Program-made: the position numbers and the translations under genes
Notes under the pieces: model-generated
Seen by the model: the letters and a program-made list of their open reading frames with translations, nothing else
What the model was told of the DNA's origin: nothing
Databases searched by the model: none
Assembly: GCA_024636345.1 (NCBI GenBank)
Contig: JAGXHG010000005.1
Coordinates: 24,784-88,783 of the forward strand
DNA: 64,000 bases
DNA from: Desulfobulbaceae bacterium
GTDB lineage: Bacteria > Desulfobacterota > Desulfobulbia > Desulfobulbales > Desulfocapsaceae
Direction of reading: 5' to 3'
Shown here: positions 51,623 through 61,553 of the stretch, in pieces
Position numbering within the stretch: position 1 is the stretch's first letter
How the letters are laid out: the number at the start of each line of letters is the position of its first letter

Positions 51623-54600
51623 ATGAAAAAAACCGCTGTCACATTACCAGCCATTCTATTCCCGGCGCTCCTGTTTGTAGCCATATTTCAGGCTACCCCT
51701 GCCTATGCTATGGACATGGAATACTATACCTACGGCGGTTTTGGCCCGATTACGCAAGCCTTTACACGCTTGGCACTGATCTTCAGCGATGCTGGGTATA
51801 TAGGTTTGTTTACGGTGGTTACGGTTTTGGGTTTTCTTGCAGGGGCTATATCATGGCTTGTCCAGGCAGCTAATGGCGGGAAAGCCACGCCTTTAATCTG
51901 GGCAGTACCTGTGATCTTCGGGGTAGTTCTCTATCTGGGCCTGTTTGTTCCCAAGGGGAATATCACGGTTTATGACCCAACGCTCAATAGATTTCAGACT
52001 ATTGGAGGAATCCCTGATGCTGTTGTCTTTACTGCCGGCGTACTCAACAAAGTCGAGAGAGGGCTGGTTGAGATTATTGATACAGCCTCCGCTCCCGATT
52101 CCGAATACTCCAGAGGTGCCGGTGGCATAGGTTTCAAAACCTTGGAGTCAGTTAGAAACTCATACATCAAAGACAATCATCTCAGAACAAGCACAATCCG
52201 CTACACCAAGGATTGCGTGACTTTTGAACTGATGCGGCCTGGAACTACTTTGTCCCTTGATACTCTCCGCAATGACACCACTGATTTCTTGACCGAACTT
52301 GGCAAAGCAGTAAATCCTGCAATCTATACAGTTTATTATGATTCTGCTAATCCGGCAGGTGTAACTAAAACTTGTACAGAAGCATGGAATCTTCTCCGGC
52401 CAATTTATCAAAATCCCAATAATTATAATGAGGCACTCAGAAAGACCTGCGGCAAGGCTTCTTTTGATTCCAACAATGCTCTCGAATATAATACCTGCAA
52501 AGACCTCTTAACCAGCACCCTGAGATTCACAACGGGTAATACTGTCGTTCCAGAGAAGCTGATACAGCAACGACAAATCTCAGAAATTCTTTATACTTTC
52601 TACTATCAGGAAGATGTAGAAACTGCAATGCTCATGGAGGCAAACCGGAAGATCACCTCGCAAGGTGTTGGTGTTGGTATTGCCATGAACGAATGGATAC
52701 CGATTATCAAGGCGATCATGACCGCCATTGCCATTGGCATGATTCCATTCCTGGCCTTATTCTTGCCAACACCTGTAGTCGGCAAGGCACTTTCTGCCAT
52801 GTTCGGATTTTTCTGCTTCCTGACCATCTGGGGAATCACCGATGCAGTGGTTCATACTGCAGCTATGGATTATGCGTCCTACGCCTTTGAAGAGATGCGC
52901 CAGTCATCTTTAGGCGTTTATTCGATGGCTGCTTTTCCTTCATTATCGGAAAAGATGCTGGGCATGTTCGGCATTATCCGCTCTTCGGGTATCATGCTTG
53001 CAAGTCTCTTCACCATGATGCTGATTAAATTCGGTGGTCATGCCCTGGCTATGATGGCAGGGAGCTTGAGCGGTGCTGTAAGTAGTGCAGGTGGAGCCGC
53101 GGGAGCCTTGTTGACCCCGGAAGGGACAGCATCTGCAATGAGCCAGCAGATTAAAGCATCAGGGGGTTTGGAAGGCATGCCCCAGCATAGGTTTTCCAAT
53201 CAAGCTTCGGCGGAGGCTTTCAATAGTGTCCATAGTCCGGTTGGTGGGTACAATTCCTCGATGAATGCCAGAAGAGCATTGGAACAATCAGGGCAAATCC
53301 CACAAGGGACTTCGGATGCCGGCTATGCAGAGATGCAGAAGAACTTCAACCAACAGGCGGGGACAGCAGCCGGTCAAGCATCTGTTTCTCTTGGCCCAGA
53401 TGGGCAAGCAACCCAGGGTAAAACCAATGCCGTGAATGCAGATGGCTCTACCAGCATGACCACTACCAGCGGGGCGGGTGGAGTTGGTGTGCAAACGGAT
53501 AGCATGGCATCAGGTCAAGCTATCCATGCTACGGACGGTCATGGTGGCACAACACTCACGAAGGCCAGCGTCAACGGAATGAGTCCGATTGCAATGGCAC
53601 ATCAAGCCGCATACATAAAAACAAAAGGAGCAGGAGATAGTCTTGCCACCAATGAGAATTGGGCCAATGGACAGAGTTACATAAAGACTGCCGCCATGAC
53701 CAGCAGCGAGGCCCGTACTTATGGTGAAAACCTTTATAATTCCGTGTCTGCGAAATTAAATAAGGCTGTTTCCAGTGGCTCCAGCTTTAAGGATAGTGTT
53801 GGTGAAGATACAGCAGCCAGGCTATCATCTTTTGCTGAAATAAGTGGCGGATTACAAATTTTGGGGACAGGTGCTAAAGGTGGTGGCAGGTATGATGTAC
53901 AAGCTACAGGGAAAGATGGTAAAACAGTGAGCTTTGATGTGGACCAAAAAACATCGGAGGCTATTGGCAATGAAATCACCAAGGCACGCTCTGAGGCCTT
54001 ACAGGAAAGTATGGGGAGTAGCCAGGGTCTTGCCTTTGCAAATAATTTGGCACATAATATTGGCGCAACCAAAGCATCATCGTTGATGAATGATGCCAGG
54101 GATATGCAGCGTTCAACTGAAACAACAGGTGCTGACCTGAGTACCGCCTTTGTTGGACACTATGCGACACAACGCTACGGTTCAGATAGTCCTGAAAATG
54201 TCCGCAAGGCAACGGATGCTCTTAACCACATGGCAACAGGAGGGAGTACTGGTGTTGACCAATTGAATCAGCATGTCGATTCGTTTCTTAAAAATGGTGA
54301 TTACAGTTGGGGTGATGGAAAAGCTCAGGTAGGTACTGCCATCAGCGCTGCCGGTGGGCAGGTTAGAAGTCAAGCCTCAAACATCCAGGGACAGGTAGGG
54401 CCAGCAGTAGGAGAATCAGTAAGTCATACATCCAGGATTACCCCTGGTGATTTCAGCGGCAATCCTGGTGCCAATCATCCGCCATTGGTCGGGCCAGGAG
54501 AAGTTACAGGCCATGTAAATGCTACAGCAGATCAAAGGCTCCATGAACACCAAGACGCCAAGTTGATGGGGCCAAATAGAGCATTAGTCGATAATTTAAC

Positions 54601-54703
54601 AGGGTTCAATATACCTGCGGAAATCAAAAACGCAGATCAAATGAGCAAGGATAGAGACGCAGCAAGAACAGCCGCAGGTAAGCCTCCCTTAGAAGGAGAT
54701 TGA
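51623..54703 (+). CDS. traG: Conjugation protein TraG
   Basis: The 1026-residue protein has a signal-like first helix, several membrane segments (about 40-120 and 355-490) and a long low-complexity, Gly/Ser/Ala-rich C-terminal periplasmic domain (490-1026). This matches TraG of F-type systems (938 residues), needed for pilus formation, mating-pair stabilisation and entry exclusion. Its C-terminal part often cleaves off. It follows the Gln-rich gene by 67 bases. Confidence 0.88.
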   Translation: MKKTAVTLPAILFPALLFVAIFQATPAYAMDMEYYTYGGFGPITQAFTRLALIFSDAGYIGLFTVVTVLGFLAGAISWLVQAANGGKATPLIWAVPVIFGVVLYLGLFVPKGNITVYDPTLNRFQTIGGIPDAVVFTAGVLNKVERGLVEIIDTASAPDSEYSRGAGGIGFKTLESVRNSYIKDNHLRTSTIRYTKDCVTFELMRPGTTLSLDTLRNDTTDFLTELGKAVNPAIYTVYYDSANPAGVTKTCTEAWNLLRPIYQNPNNYNEALRKTCGKASFDSNNALEYNTCKDLLTSTLRFTTGNTVVPEKLIQQRQISEILYTFYYQEDVETAMLMEANRKITSQGVGVGIAMNEWIPIIKAIMTAIAIGMIPFLALFLPTPVVGKALSAMFGFFCFLTIWGITDAVVHTAAMDYASYAFEEMRQSSLGVYSMAAFPSLSEKMLGMFGIIRSSGIMLASLFTMMLIKFGGHALAMMAGSLSGAVSSAGGAAGALLTPEGTASAMSQQIKASGGLEGMPQHRFSNQASAEAFNSVHSPVGGYNSSMNARRALEQSGQIPQGTSDAGYAEMQKNFNQQAGTAAGQASVSLGPDGQATQGKTNAVNADGSTSMTTTSGAGGVGVQTDSMASGQAIHATDGHGGTTLTKASVNGMSPIAMAHQAAYIKTKGAGDSLATNENWANGQSYIKTAAMTSSEARTYGENLYNSVSAKLNKAVSSGSSFKDSVGEDTAARLSSFAEISGGLQILGTGAKGGGRYDVQATGKDGKTVSFDVDQKTSEAIGNEITKARSEALQESMGSSQGLAFANNLAHNIGATKASSLMNDARDMQRSTETTGADLSTAFVGHYATQRYGSDSPENVRKATDALNHMATGGSTGVDQLNQHVDSFLKNGDYSWGDGKAQVGTAISAAGGQVRSQASNIQGQVGPAVGESVSHTSRITPGDFSGNPGANHPPLVGPGEVTGHVNATADQRLHEHQDAKLMGPNRALVDNLTGFNIPAEIKNADQMSKDRDAARTAAGKPPLEGD

Positions 54704-54743
54704 GCAGATAGAGAGAATGTATTCTGTGGTCCGTAAAGTTTTG

Positions 54744-54965
54744 TCAATTATTATCATGGAGATAATTACTTTCATGCTCATCAATCCATGATTGATGGAA
54801 AATATTTCCAGGCGTATCAGCATACAAAAGACTACCTGCAATATCTGGTTCATTAGCAAAAAGCTCCTCACCAGTCAGAGGCTTAATGCTCTTTCCAAAC
54901 TTGGTGGCAAATATCCGTTTGGTAATAGGCTCAAGCAATTTATCAATAGCATCAAAAAGACCCAT
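54744..54965 (-). CDS. Small hypothetical protein, 73 residues
   Basis: The acidic-basic mixed protein begins MGLFDAIDKLLEPITKRIF, an amphipathic helix, and ends in a His/Asn-rich tail. It reads against the transfer genes. GTAAGGAG precedes the ATG, which makes it a likely real gene. It is divergent to hup across 102 bases. No family is recognised. Confidence 0.6.
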   Translation of the reverse strand: MGLFDAIDKLLEPITKRIFATKFGKSIKPLTGEELFANEPDIAGSLLYADTPGNIFHQSWIDEHESNYLHDNN

Positions 54966-55067
54966 GATTTTTACTCCTTACAATTTATAAAACTAAAAAC
55001 GTCTCTCATAAAATCTGTTATCACGAATCAATAACAAAATCAAAACCCTTTCTATGGTGATAGAAAT

Positions 55068-55337
55068 ATGAACAAAAAAGAACTTGTCAATGCCGTTGCA
55101 GAATCACAGGGAATCACTGGGGCTCAAGCTGAAAAAATCATCCAGAGCTTCATGGATTCGATTTCCAAAACTCTCAAGAAAGATGGCAATGTCAAGCTGG
55201 TCGGATTCGGAACATTTTCCACGGTCAAGCGATTGACCCGTACCGGTCGTAATCCCTTGACCGGAGCAGAGATAAAGATTCCTGCTAAAAAAATCGTCAA
55301 GTTTAAGGCTGGCAGTAAATTGTCTGGCAGCATTTAG
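55068..55337 (+). CDS. HU-family DNA-binding protein
   Basis: The 89-residue protein is a complete HU/IHF-type histone-like protein, with MNKKELVNAVAE, GFGTFSTVKRLTRTGRNPLTG and the C-terminal PAKKIVKFKAGSKL. It bends DNA and may serve in integration, replication initiation at the iterons, or chromosome packing. Element-borne copies often replace host HU or IHF. The length is standard. Confidence 0.93.
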   Translation: MNKKELVNAVAESQGITGAQAEKIIQSFMDSISKTLKKDGNVKLVGFGTFSTVKRLTRTGRNPLTGAEIKIPAKKIVKFKAGSKLSGSI

Positions 55338-55406
55338 TAAAACTAAAGTGTACCCCTGAGTCAAGATGTAATGTTTCAGACCTAATCTGACAGTGAAGAG
55401 GTTATA

Positions 55407-55936
55407 CTTTTCCGGACACACAACATCGGGTATTAATAATACCCCAACATAAGGAGGTGTGTCCAAATGAACGAGAAAAAGAAAACTAACGAATATACAG
55501 CTGAATTTCGAGAGCGTCAGCTGTGAAATTAGCCGTTGAGAGTGATCTACCAGTTTCCCAGGCCGCAAAGGAACTGGGGGTTAACAAAAAATACGTTATA
55601 TACCTCAGCAGGATTGCTCCTGCATAGTGATCGAGGAAGTCAGTATGCATCAGAATTCTATCAAGGCTCCATCAAAAGATATGGCTTTACCTGTAGCATG
55701 AGTCGCAAAGGAAATTGCTGGGATAACGCGCCAGCTGAAAGTTTTTTTCATACGCTTAAGACCGAATTAACTCATCATGAAAGATATGACACCAGGGCTG
55801 AGGCGAAAAGTGAAATTTTTGAATACAAAGAGGTCTTTTACAATCGCCAGAGGCGTCACTCAGCTGTAGGATACTTGAGTCCAGCAGCATATGAGGCGGC
55901 TTATCAAAAAGCTGCGTAATTATTTGTCCGGAAAAG
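55407..55936 (+). mobile_element. IS3-family insertion sequence with internal deletion
   Basis: Terminal inverted repeats CTTTTCCGGACA (55407) and TGTCCGGAAAAG (to 55936) bound 530 bases. Inside, an orfA start (MNEKKKTNEYTAEFRERQ, 55467) is frameshifted after about 19 codons, then continues as KLAVESDLPVSQAAKELGVNK. After an internal deletion the sequence enters the C-terminal part of orfB (LLLHSDRGSQYAS ... CWDNAPAESFFHTLKTE), including the last acidic residue of the DDE triad. The element is not able to move alone. Confidence 0.85.
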
Positions 55937-56796
55937 TCTTGCCAGATCGTCCAGAAATGTGTTCAGACTTTTGACATAGATTTGCGGGTTACTCCTCCAA
56001 GGTACACGGTCCAACGAGGTGAGCGGACTGATGGTATCAGTTACGATACAATGAAATCCAGAGATGGATTTGAACTACGTGAAACATCAACCGAATACGA
56101 CTCCAACTCAATTCACTCAGCAGTAAAGTATGACCTGATCGGCAAAGTGGTGGAAAATGTCCAGCTAACCAGAAAAACGGTAGTAAATATTCTGGGCGGG
56201 ATTTCAAGACCTGTTTTTGCACAATTTAAAACTAATCCTGAGAGTTTCATTGCCGAAACGACCCACTTAATCCAAGAACAGAAAGCAACCGTTATTATCG
56301 AGCATTTAAGCTACGACGCGGTTACTGAAACCCATGACATCGATATTTTTACCGGTGGTCAAAGCAAACAGGATTTCAGCAAGGCTGGTGAACCGCTCAA
56401 ACACCATATCTACGACTACGTCATAACCGACTCAAAGACAGAGCGTACCTTTGTAACCGAACTCGACACCAGTTCGGAAGTGGTTGTCTACGCAAAACTT
56501 CCCAAAGGCTTTTCCATCCCAACTCCGGTTGGAAATTACAACCCGACAGGGCCATCTCATTTAAAGAAGGCGCTGTCAAACACGTCTATTTTGTAGCGGA
56601 AACAAAAGGTTCTATGTCGAGTATGGAGCTGCGAGAGATTGAAAGAATCAAAATTGAATGCGCCCGAAAATTCTTCGATGAAATCAACCGCAAGATTAAT
56701 CCCGACAACGTGAAATACGATGTCGTTAACAGCTACAGCAAACTGATGGAAATAGTAGGCGCTGGAGCAATCTCTGAAACTGGGAGAATTCACTGA
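55937..56796 (+). pseudogene. C-terminal fragment of a type III restriction enzyme (Res)
   Basis: From the first base after the insertion sequence a reading frame encodes the end of a type III restriction subunit, [56 protein letters not shown] and [10 protein letters not shown], then the nuclease segment [11 protein letters not shown] single-base loss near 56545 (expected Asp-Trp codons reduced) shifts the frame, so the C-terminus (56614-56796) reads separately. The N-terminal helicase part is lost at the insertion sequence. A companion mod gene is not seen. The gene is inactive. Confidence 0.8.
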
Positions 56797-59249
56797 TGAG
56801 CGGCGAAATAAAGAAAATTGACTCAATAAAAAATATGGCGGTCTTTCAGGACTTCCACTGGGCCTCATCCGTCAGGGATGAGGGCAACAATGTCGCTGAG
56901 TTTAAAAAAATTAATATCTTTTATGGCCGCAACTACTCAGGTAAAACCACTTTGGCTCGAATTTTCAGGGCAATGGAAACTGGCTCCATATCCAAAAAAT
57001 ATGTTTCTCCTGAATTCAAATTGAGTTTTGACGGTGGCACTAGCGTTACTCAGAGTTCACTGACTGGTCATGGGCAAGTTGTTCGTGTTTTCAACGAGGA
57101 CTTTGTTAAGGAGAACCTGCGTTTCATTGCTGATGATGAGCATGCTATCAACTCATTCGCTATTCTGGGTGAAGATAACACCAAGCTTGAGGAAGAAATC
57201 AAACAGCATGAAACCGAACTTGGTACGGAAGAAGATAAGTCCGGGCTGGTCGGCACAATGCTAGGATCTGTGGAAACTCACCGTTCTGCAAAAAAAGACC
57301 ATGATGATAAGTCATCCGGTCTAGAAGTTAAATTACGGGATAAAGCAAACAAAGCCGGAACTGGCATTAAGCATAATAAAGCATTTGGTGAGGCAAACTA
57401 TAATGTAACCAAAATCAAGACAGACATAAACAAAGTGAGTGCCAAGTCGTATACTCAGATCACTTCTGACCAAGTTGACAAGTATCATGAACTTTTAAGG
57501 GAAGAACCCAAGCAACCAATCACTGAGTCCACACCTTTTAATCTGTCCTATTCGAATTTCGTCACCAAGGCAAAGGAGCAGGTTCAGAAAAAGATACAAG
57601 CATCAGATCCAATTCAGGAATTATTGAATGATGCAGTTTTAGAAACGTGGGTGAGGAGCGGCCGTGTACACCACCAGGGGAAGAGATCTCAATGTGCTTT
57701 TTGTGGCAACGACTTACCGGCAGAACTCTGGGATAAGCTGGACAAGCATTTCAATAAGGAATCAGAGGAGTTGCGATCTGCTATCGAGCCTTTACTTGCC
57801 TTTATTGATACTGAAAAGAATCGCGTGCTAAATCTGCTCAGGATCAAGACCACTGATTTCTATTCGAATTTCAACTCAAATCTAGAAACACTGAGAGAGC
57901 AAATTGCCACCAAATCAACATCATATGTTGAGACTCTGAATGCATTAAAAATTCAACTTGAGGAACGTAAGAACGATATTTTTACACATCGGATATTTGC
58001 AGAACCAACTTCCGTTGAGAAAGACTTATCCTCCATACGGGATTCGTACGAAAAATTGCGCAAGGAATCTAACGAATTCACAGCATCCTTGAGTGCTCAG
58101 CAATCAGAAGCCCGTGCAGCGTTACGCCTTCAAGAAGTTTTTAGTTTCATTAACGATATCAAATACAACGATGAATGTGCGGCCATAAAGACCCAGGAAG
58201 CAGCCATGAAAAATGCGGAGCAAGACAAGAAGGATGCTCAGGCCAAGGTTATTGACAAGAAATCAAAAATCCGCGAACTCAAGGCTCAATTGAAAGACGA
58301 AAGCAAGGGTGCTGACAGAGTTAATTACTACTTGAATAATTTTTTTGGTCACCAATCACTCTCCTTGAAGGCTATAGAAAACTCTTCGGATGAGACTCCG
58401 ACTGGATACCGATTTGAAGTAACCAGGGATGATCAAAAAGCATTTCATCTAAGTGAAGGAGAATGTAGCCTGATTGCCTTTTGCTATTTCATGGCTAAGC
58501 TGGAGGATGTTGAAACAAAGGGAAGCAAGCCAATAGTCTGGATCGATGATCCAATTTCCAGTCTGGATGCAAATCATATATTTTTCGTTTACAGCCTGAT
58601 CAATGCCGAAATTGTCACTTCGGAAAAATATGAAGTGAATGGCGAAGAAAAAGAACGTGAGCGGTTCAAGCAGTTGTTCATATCGACCCACAACCTTGAT
58701 TTCCTTAAATATCTAAAGAGGTTACCGGGGGCCTTAAATAAGAGCAAATCCCAATATTTCATCATTAACCGGGTTGATCAGATAAGCCATGTTTCATTGA
58801 TGCCCAGATACTTGAAGGACTATGTTACAGAATTCAACTACCTGTTTAATCAGATACATAAATGTGCCTCGATTGAAGTAATAGACGATAAAAACTACAC
58901 AACCTTCTATAACTTTGGGAATAACGCCCGAAAGTTTTTTGAAGTTTATTTGTATTATAAATATCCAAATCAGGGGATGAACGAAGAAACGCTCCGCCGT
59001 TTCTTTGGAGATGAAAAGGTTCCTGCCATTCTGACTGATAGGATCAACAACGAATATTCTCATCTGGCTGGTGTTTTTGAGAGAGGATCAACACCAATTG
59101 AAGTCCCTGAAATGAAGACATCAGCAACCTTTATTCTTCAGAAGATTAAAGAGAAAGATCCGGATCAATATTCAGCTCTGCTTCAAAGTATTGGTGTAGA
59201 AGAAGAGGCTCCTGCAGAAACGGCAATTTCAACCCAGGTGGTTCAGTGA
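56796..59249 (+). CDS. rloC: RloC-type ABC ATPase with anticodon-nuclease domain
   Basis: The 817-residue protein is an SMC/Rad50-like ATPase split by coiled coils. Walker A GRNYSGKTT (44-52), a zinc-hook motif C300-A-F-C303, ABC signature LSEGE (552-556), Walker B IVWIDDPISSLD (580-591) and H632 of the switch loop are present. The C-terminal region has R712-KFF-E716 and H756, placed like the Arg-Glu-His catalytic triad of PrrC/RloC anticodon nucleases. RloC proteins cleave tRNA after DNA damage or restriction failure. Its start overlaps the dead type III gene's stop and it overlaps sbcD by 4 bases. Confidence 0.82.
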   Translation: MSGEIKKIDSIKNMAVFQDFHWASSVRDEGNNVAEFKKINIFYGRNYSGKTTLARIFRAMETGSISKKYVSPEFKLSFDGGTSVTQSSLTGHGQVVRVFNEDFVKENLRFIADDEHAINSFAILGEDNTKLEEEIKQHETELGTEEDKSGLVGTMLGSVETHRSAKKDHDDKSSGLEVKLRDKANKAGTGIKHNKAFGEANYNVTKIKTDINKVSAKSYTQITSDQVDKYHELLREEPKQPITESTPFNLSYSNFVTKAKEQVQKKIQASDPIQELLNDAVLETWVRSGRVHHQGKRSQCAFCGNDLPAELWDKLDKHFNKESEELRSAIEPLLAFIDTEKNRVLNLLRIKTTDFYSNFNSNLETLREQIATKSTSYVETLNALKIQLEERKNDIFTHRIFAEPTSVEKDLSSIRDSYEKLRKESNEFTASLSAQQSEARAALRLQEVFSFINDIKYNDECAAIKTQEAAMKNAEQDKKDAQAKVIDKKSKIRELKAQLKDESKGADRVNYYLNNFFGHQSLSLKAIENSSDETPTGYRFEVTRDDQKAFHLSEGECSLIAFCYFMAKLEDVETKGSKPIVWIDDPISSLDANHIFFVYSLINAEIVTSEKYEVNGEEKERERFKQLFISTHNLDFLKYLKRLPGALNKSKSQYFIINRVDQISHVSLMPRYLKDYVTEFNYLFNQIHKCASIEVIDDKNYTTFYNFGNNARKFFEVYLYYKYPNQGMNEETLRRFFGDEKVPAILTDRINNEYSHLAGVFERGSTPIEVPEMKTSATFILQKIKEKDPDQYSALLQSIGVEEEAPAETAISTQVVQ

Positions 59250-60487
59250 AGATCCTCCACACATCAGACTGGCACTTGGGACGCTCTCTATACGGACGAA
59301 AACGCTACGATGAATTTTTCGAATTTCTGGAGTGGCTTGGTACCACCATAGAAAGTGAAAATATCGATGCGCTTTTAGTTGCGGGTGATATTTTTGATAC
59401 CAGCACCCCCAGCAACCGCGCACAGGAGCTCTATTATCGTTTTCTCTGCCGAGTGGCTGCCTCATCCTGTCGCCATATCGTTGTCATTGCAGGCAACCAC
59501 GATTCCCCTTCCTTTCTCAATGCTCCGAAAGAACTCCTGCGGGCATTGAATGTATATGTCGTGGGTGCAATGACCGAGAACCCGGAAGATGAAGTAATTG
59601 TGCTTAAGAATGAACAGAATCACCCCCAAGCCATTGTATGCGCGGTGCCTTATCTCCGGGATAAGGATATCCGTACTGTCGAACCCGGTGAAACCATTGA
59701 TGACAAAAATGCCAAGCTCGTCCTCGGTCTGAAAAATCACTATACGGAGGTCTGTGCCATAGCCGAACAAAAACAGGCTGGATTTGAGAAAGACGGTCAC
59801 CCTGCTATCCCAATCATTGCCATGGGGCATCTCTTTACGGCCGGTGGTAAAACGGTTGATGGAGATGGTGTCAGAGAACTGTATGTCGGCTCCTTGGCCC
59901 ATGTCGGTGAAGATGTGTTCCCGTCCTCCATTGATTACCTAGCTCTTGGCCACCTGCATGTTCCTCAGTGTGTGGGAAATGCGGAGCACATACGCTACTG
60001 CGGTTCACCCATCCCCATGGGCTATGGTGAAGCCACTCAGGAAAAAAAAGTGATCGTCGCCCAGTTCAACACAACTACGCCAACCATTCAGGAAGTGTTG
60101 GTTCCATGCTTTCAGCCTCTGGAACGAATTGTCGGCTCCCTTGATGGCATTCACACAAGATTAGAACAGCTGAAACAGGATGACAGCACAGCATGGCTGG
60201 AGATTGAATATACCGGCTCGGATATCATTGGCAACTTACGGGAAATGCTCGACGATACCATGGCTGACTCAGCCATGGAGATTCGACGGATAAAAAACAA
60301 ACGGGTCATCGACCGGGTTATCAATGCGAGTCAAGAGGATGAAACACTCGATGATCTGAATATAAACGACGTATTCGAACGTTGCTTGGAAACCTTTGAT
60401 GTGCTTCCTGAAGACCGGACGGAGTTGACCGGCTCATATAATGAAATAATCAAAGACCTGCAGGAGGAGGATAAAAATGCCGAATGA
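59246..60487 (+). CDS. sbcD: Exonuclease SbcCD subunit D (Mre11-like)
   Basis: The 413-residue nuclease has the metallophosphatase motifs in order: HTSDWHLGR (D8, H10), VAGDIFD, IAGNHDSP, MGHLF and LGHLH. With SbcC it cleaves hairpins and blocked DNA ends. GTG 59246 overlaps the rloC TGA. A second, chromosomal SbcD is likely present in the host, and this copy belongs to the element. Confidence 0.92.
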   Translation: MKILHTSDWHLGRSLYGRKRYDEFFEFLEWLGTTIESENIDALLVAGDIFDTSTPSNRAQELYYRFLCRVAASSCRHIVVIAGNHDSPSFLNAPKELLRALNVYVVGAMTENPEDEVIVLKNEQNHPQAIVCAVPYLRDKDIRTVEPGETIDDKNAKLVLGLKNHYTEVCAIAEQKQAGFEKDGHPAIPIIAMGHLFTAGGKTVDGDGVRELYVGSLAHVGEDVFPSSIDYLALGHLHVPQCVGNAEHIRYCGSPIPMGYGEATQEKKVIVAQFNTTTPTIQEVLVPCFQPLERIVGSLDGIHTRLEQLKQDDSTAWLEIEYTGSDIIGNLREMLDDTMADSAMEIRRIKNKRVIDRVINASQEDETLDDLNINDVFERCLETFDVLPEDRTELTGSYNEIIKDLQEEDKNAE

Positions 60488-61553
60488 AAATGACAAACAT
60501 GAATTGGAATCTTCCAAAGGTCAGTTTCTGGTATATCAGACAGATGATGGAACTCTCAAATTGGATGTTCGCTTTGAGGATGAATCTGTATGGCTGACCC
60601 AGCAACTTATGGCGGACTTGTTTCAGACCACCAAGCAGAACATAAGTCTCCATATTCAAAACATTTATGAAGAAGAAGAACTCCCGCCCGAGGCAACTGT
60701 CAAGAAATACTTGACAGTTCGGTCCGAGGGAACCCGTGAGGTCAAACGGCTGCTGGACTACTACAACCTAGATATGATTATTTCGGTTGGTTACCGGGTT
60801 AAAAGCCAGGTGGCCACACGTTTTAGAATATGGGCTACGCAGAAACTTACAGAATTCATAAAAAAAGGCTTTCTTCTGGATGATGCACGTCTCAAGGAAC
60901 CTGATGGAGGGCGGTATTTTGAAGAGCTTCTTGCTCGGATCAGGGATATTCGATCCTCTGAAAAAGTATTCTGGCGTAAGGTGTTGGATATATATTCCAC
61001 CAGTATAGACTATGACCCACAATCAGAGTCTTCAAAACAACTATTTAAGCAGGTTCAGAACAAGATGCACTGGGCTGCCCATGGGCACACTGCAGCAGAA
61101 CTGATTTATGGTCGTGCAGATGCCGAACAGCCTAATATGGGCATTACTAACTTTCCCGGCAATAAGCTGCTCAAGCGTGACGTTGAAGTTGCCAAGAATT
61201 ATCTCAATGAAGACGAATTAACCATTCTTAACCGGATTGTGACTGCTTATCTGGAAATCGCTGAGATTCAGGCATTGAATCAGATTCCAATGACCATGCA
61301 GGATTGGGCAGAACGTCTGCACCAGTTCCTGACAATGACCGGCCGGGAATTACTCACGCATGCCGGAACTATCAGTCACGAAAGAGCTATGCAAAAGGCT
61401 CATGAAGAGTACGAAGAATTCCGAATTAAACAGCTCAATCACCCCAGTGAGGTTGAAAAACATTTCGTTGAGGCAGAGAAAGAGTTGAAGATGATTGAAT
61501 CAGAGACTCATCGAAAATCTTCACGCAAAGGTAAAAAACATGAAGATTCTTGA
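60477..61553 (+). CDS. RhuM-family virulence-like protein
   Basis: The 358-residue protein belongs to the RhuM family, with VWLTQQLMADLFQTTKQNISLHIQNI at the helix-turn-helix near the N-terminus, KYLTVRSEGTREVKRLLDYYNLDMIISVGYRVKS, and FRIWATQKLTEFIKKGF. The role is not known. Similar genes occur in plasmid and island defence contexts. It overlaps sbcD by 11 bases and sbcC by 14 bases, so it sits inside an sbcDC operon. Confidence 0.88.
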   Translation: MPNENDKHELESSKGQFLVYQTDDGTLKLDVRFEDESVWLTQQLMADLFQTTKQNISLHIQNIYEEEELPPEATVKKYLTVRSEGTREVKRLLDYYNLDMIISVGYRVKSQVATRFRIWATQKLTEFIKKGFLLDDARLKEPDGGRYFEELLARIRDIRSSEKVFWRKVLDIYSTSIDYDPQSESSKQLFKQVQNKMHWAAHGHTAAELIYGRADAEQPNMGITNFPGNKLLKRDVEVAKNYLNEDELTILNRIVTAYLEIAEIQALNQIPMTMQDWAERLHQFLTMTGRELLTHAGTISHERAMQKAHEEYEEFRIKQLNHPSEVEKHFVEAEKELKMIESETHRKSSRKGKKHEDS

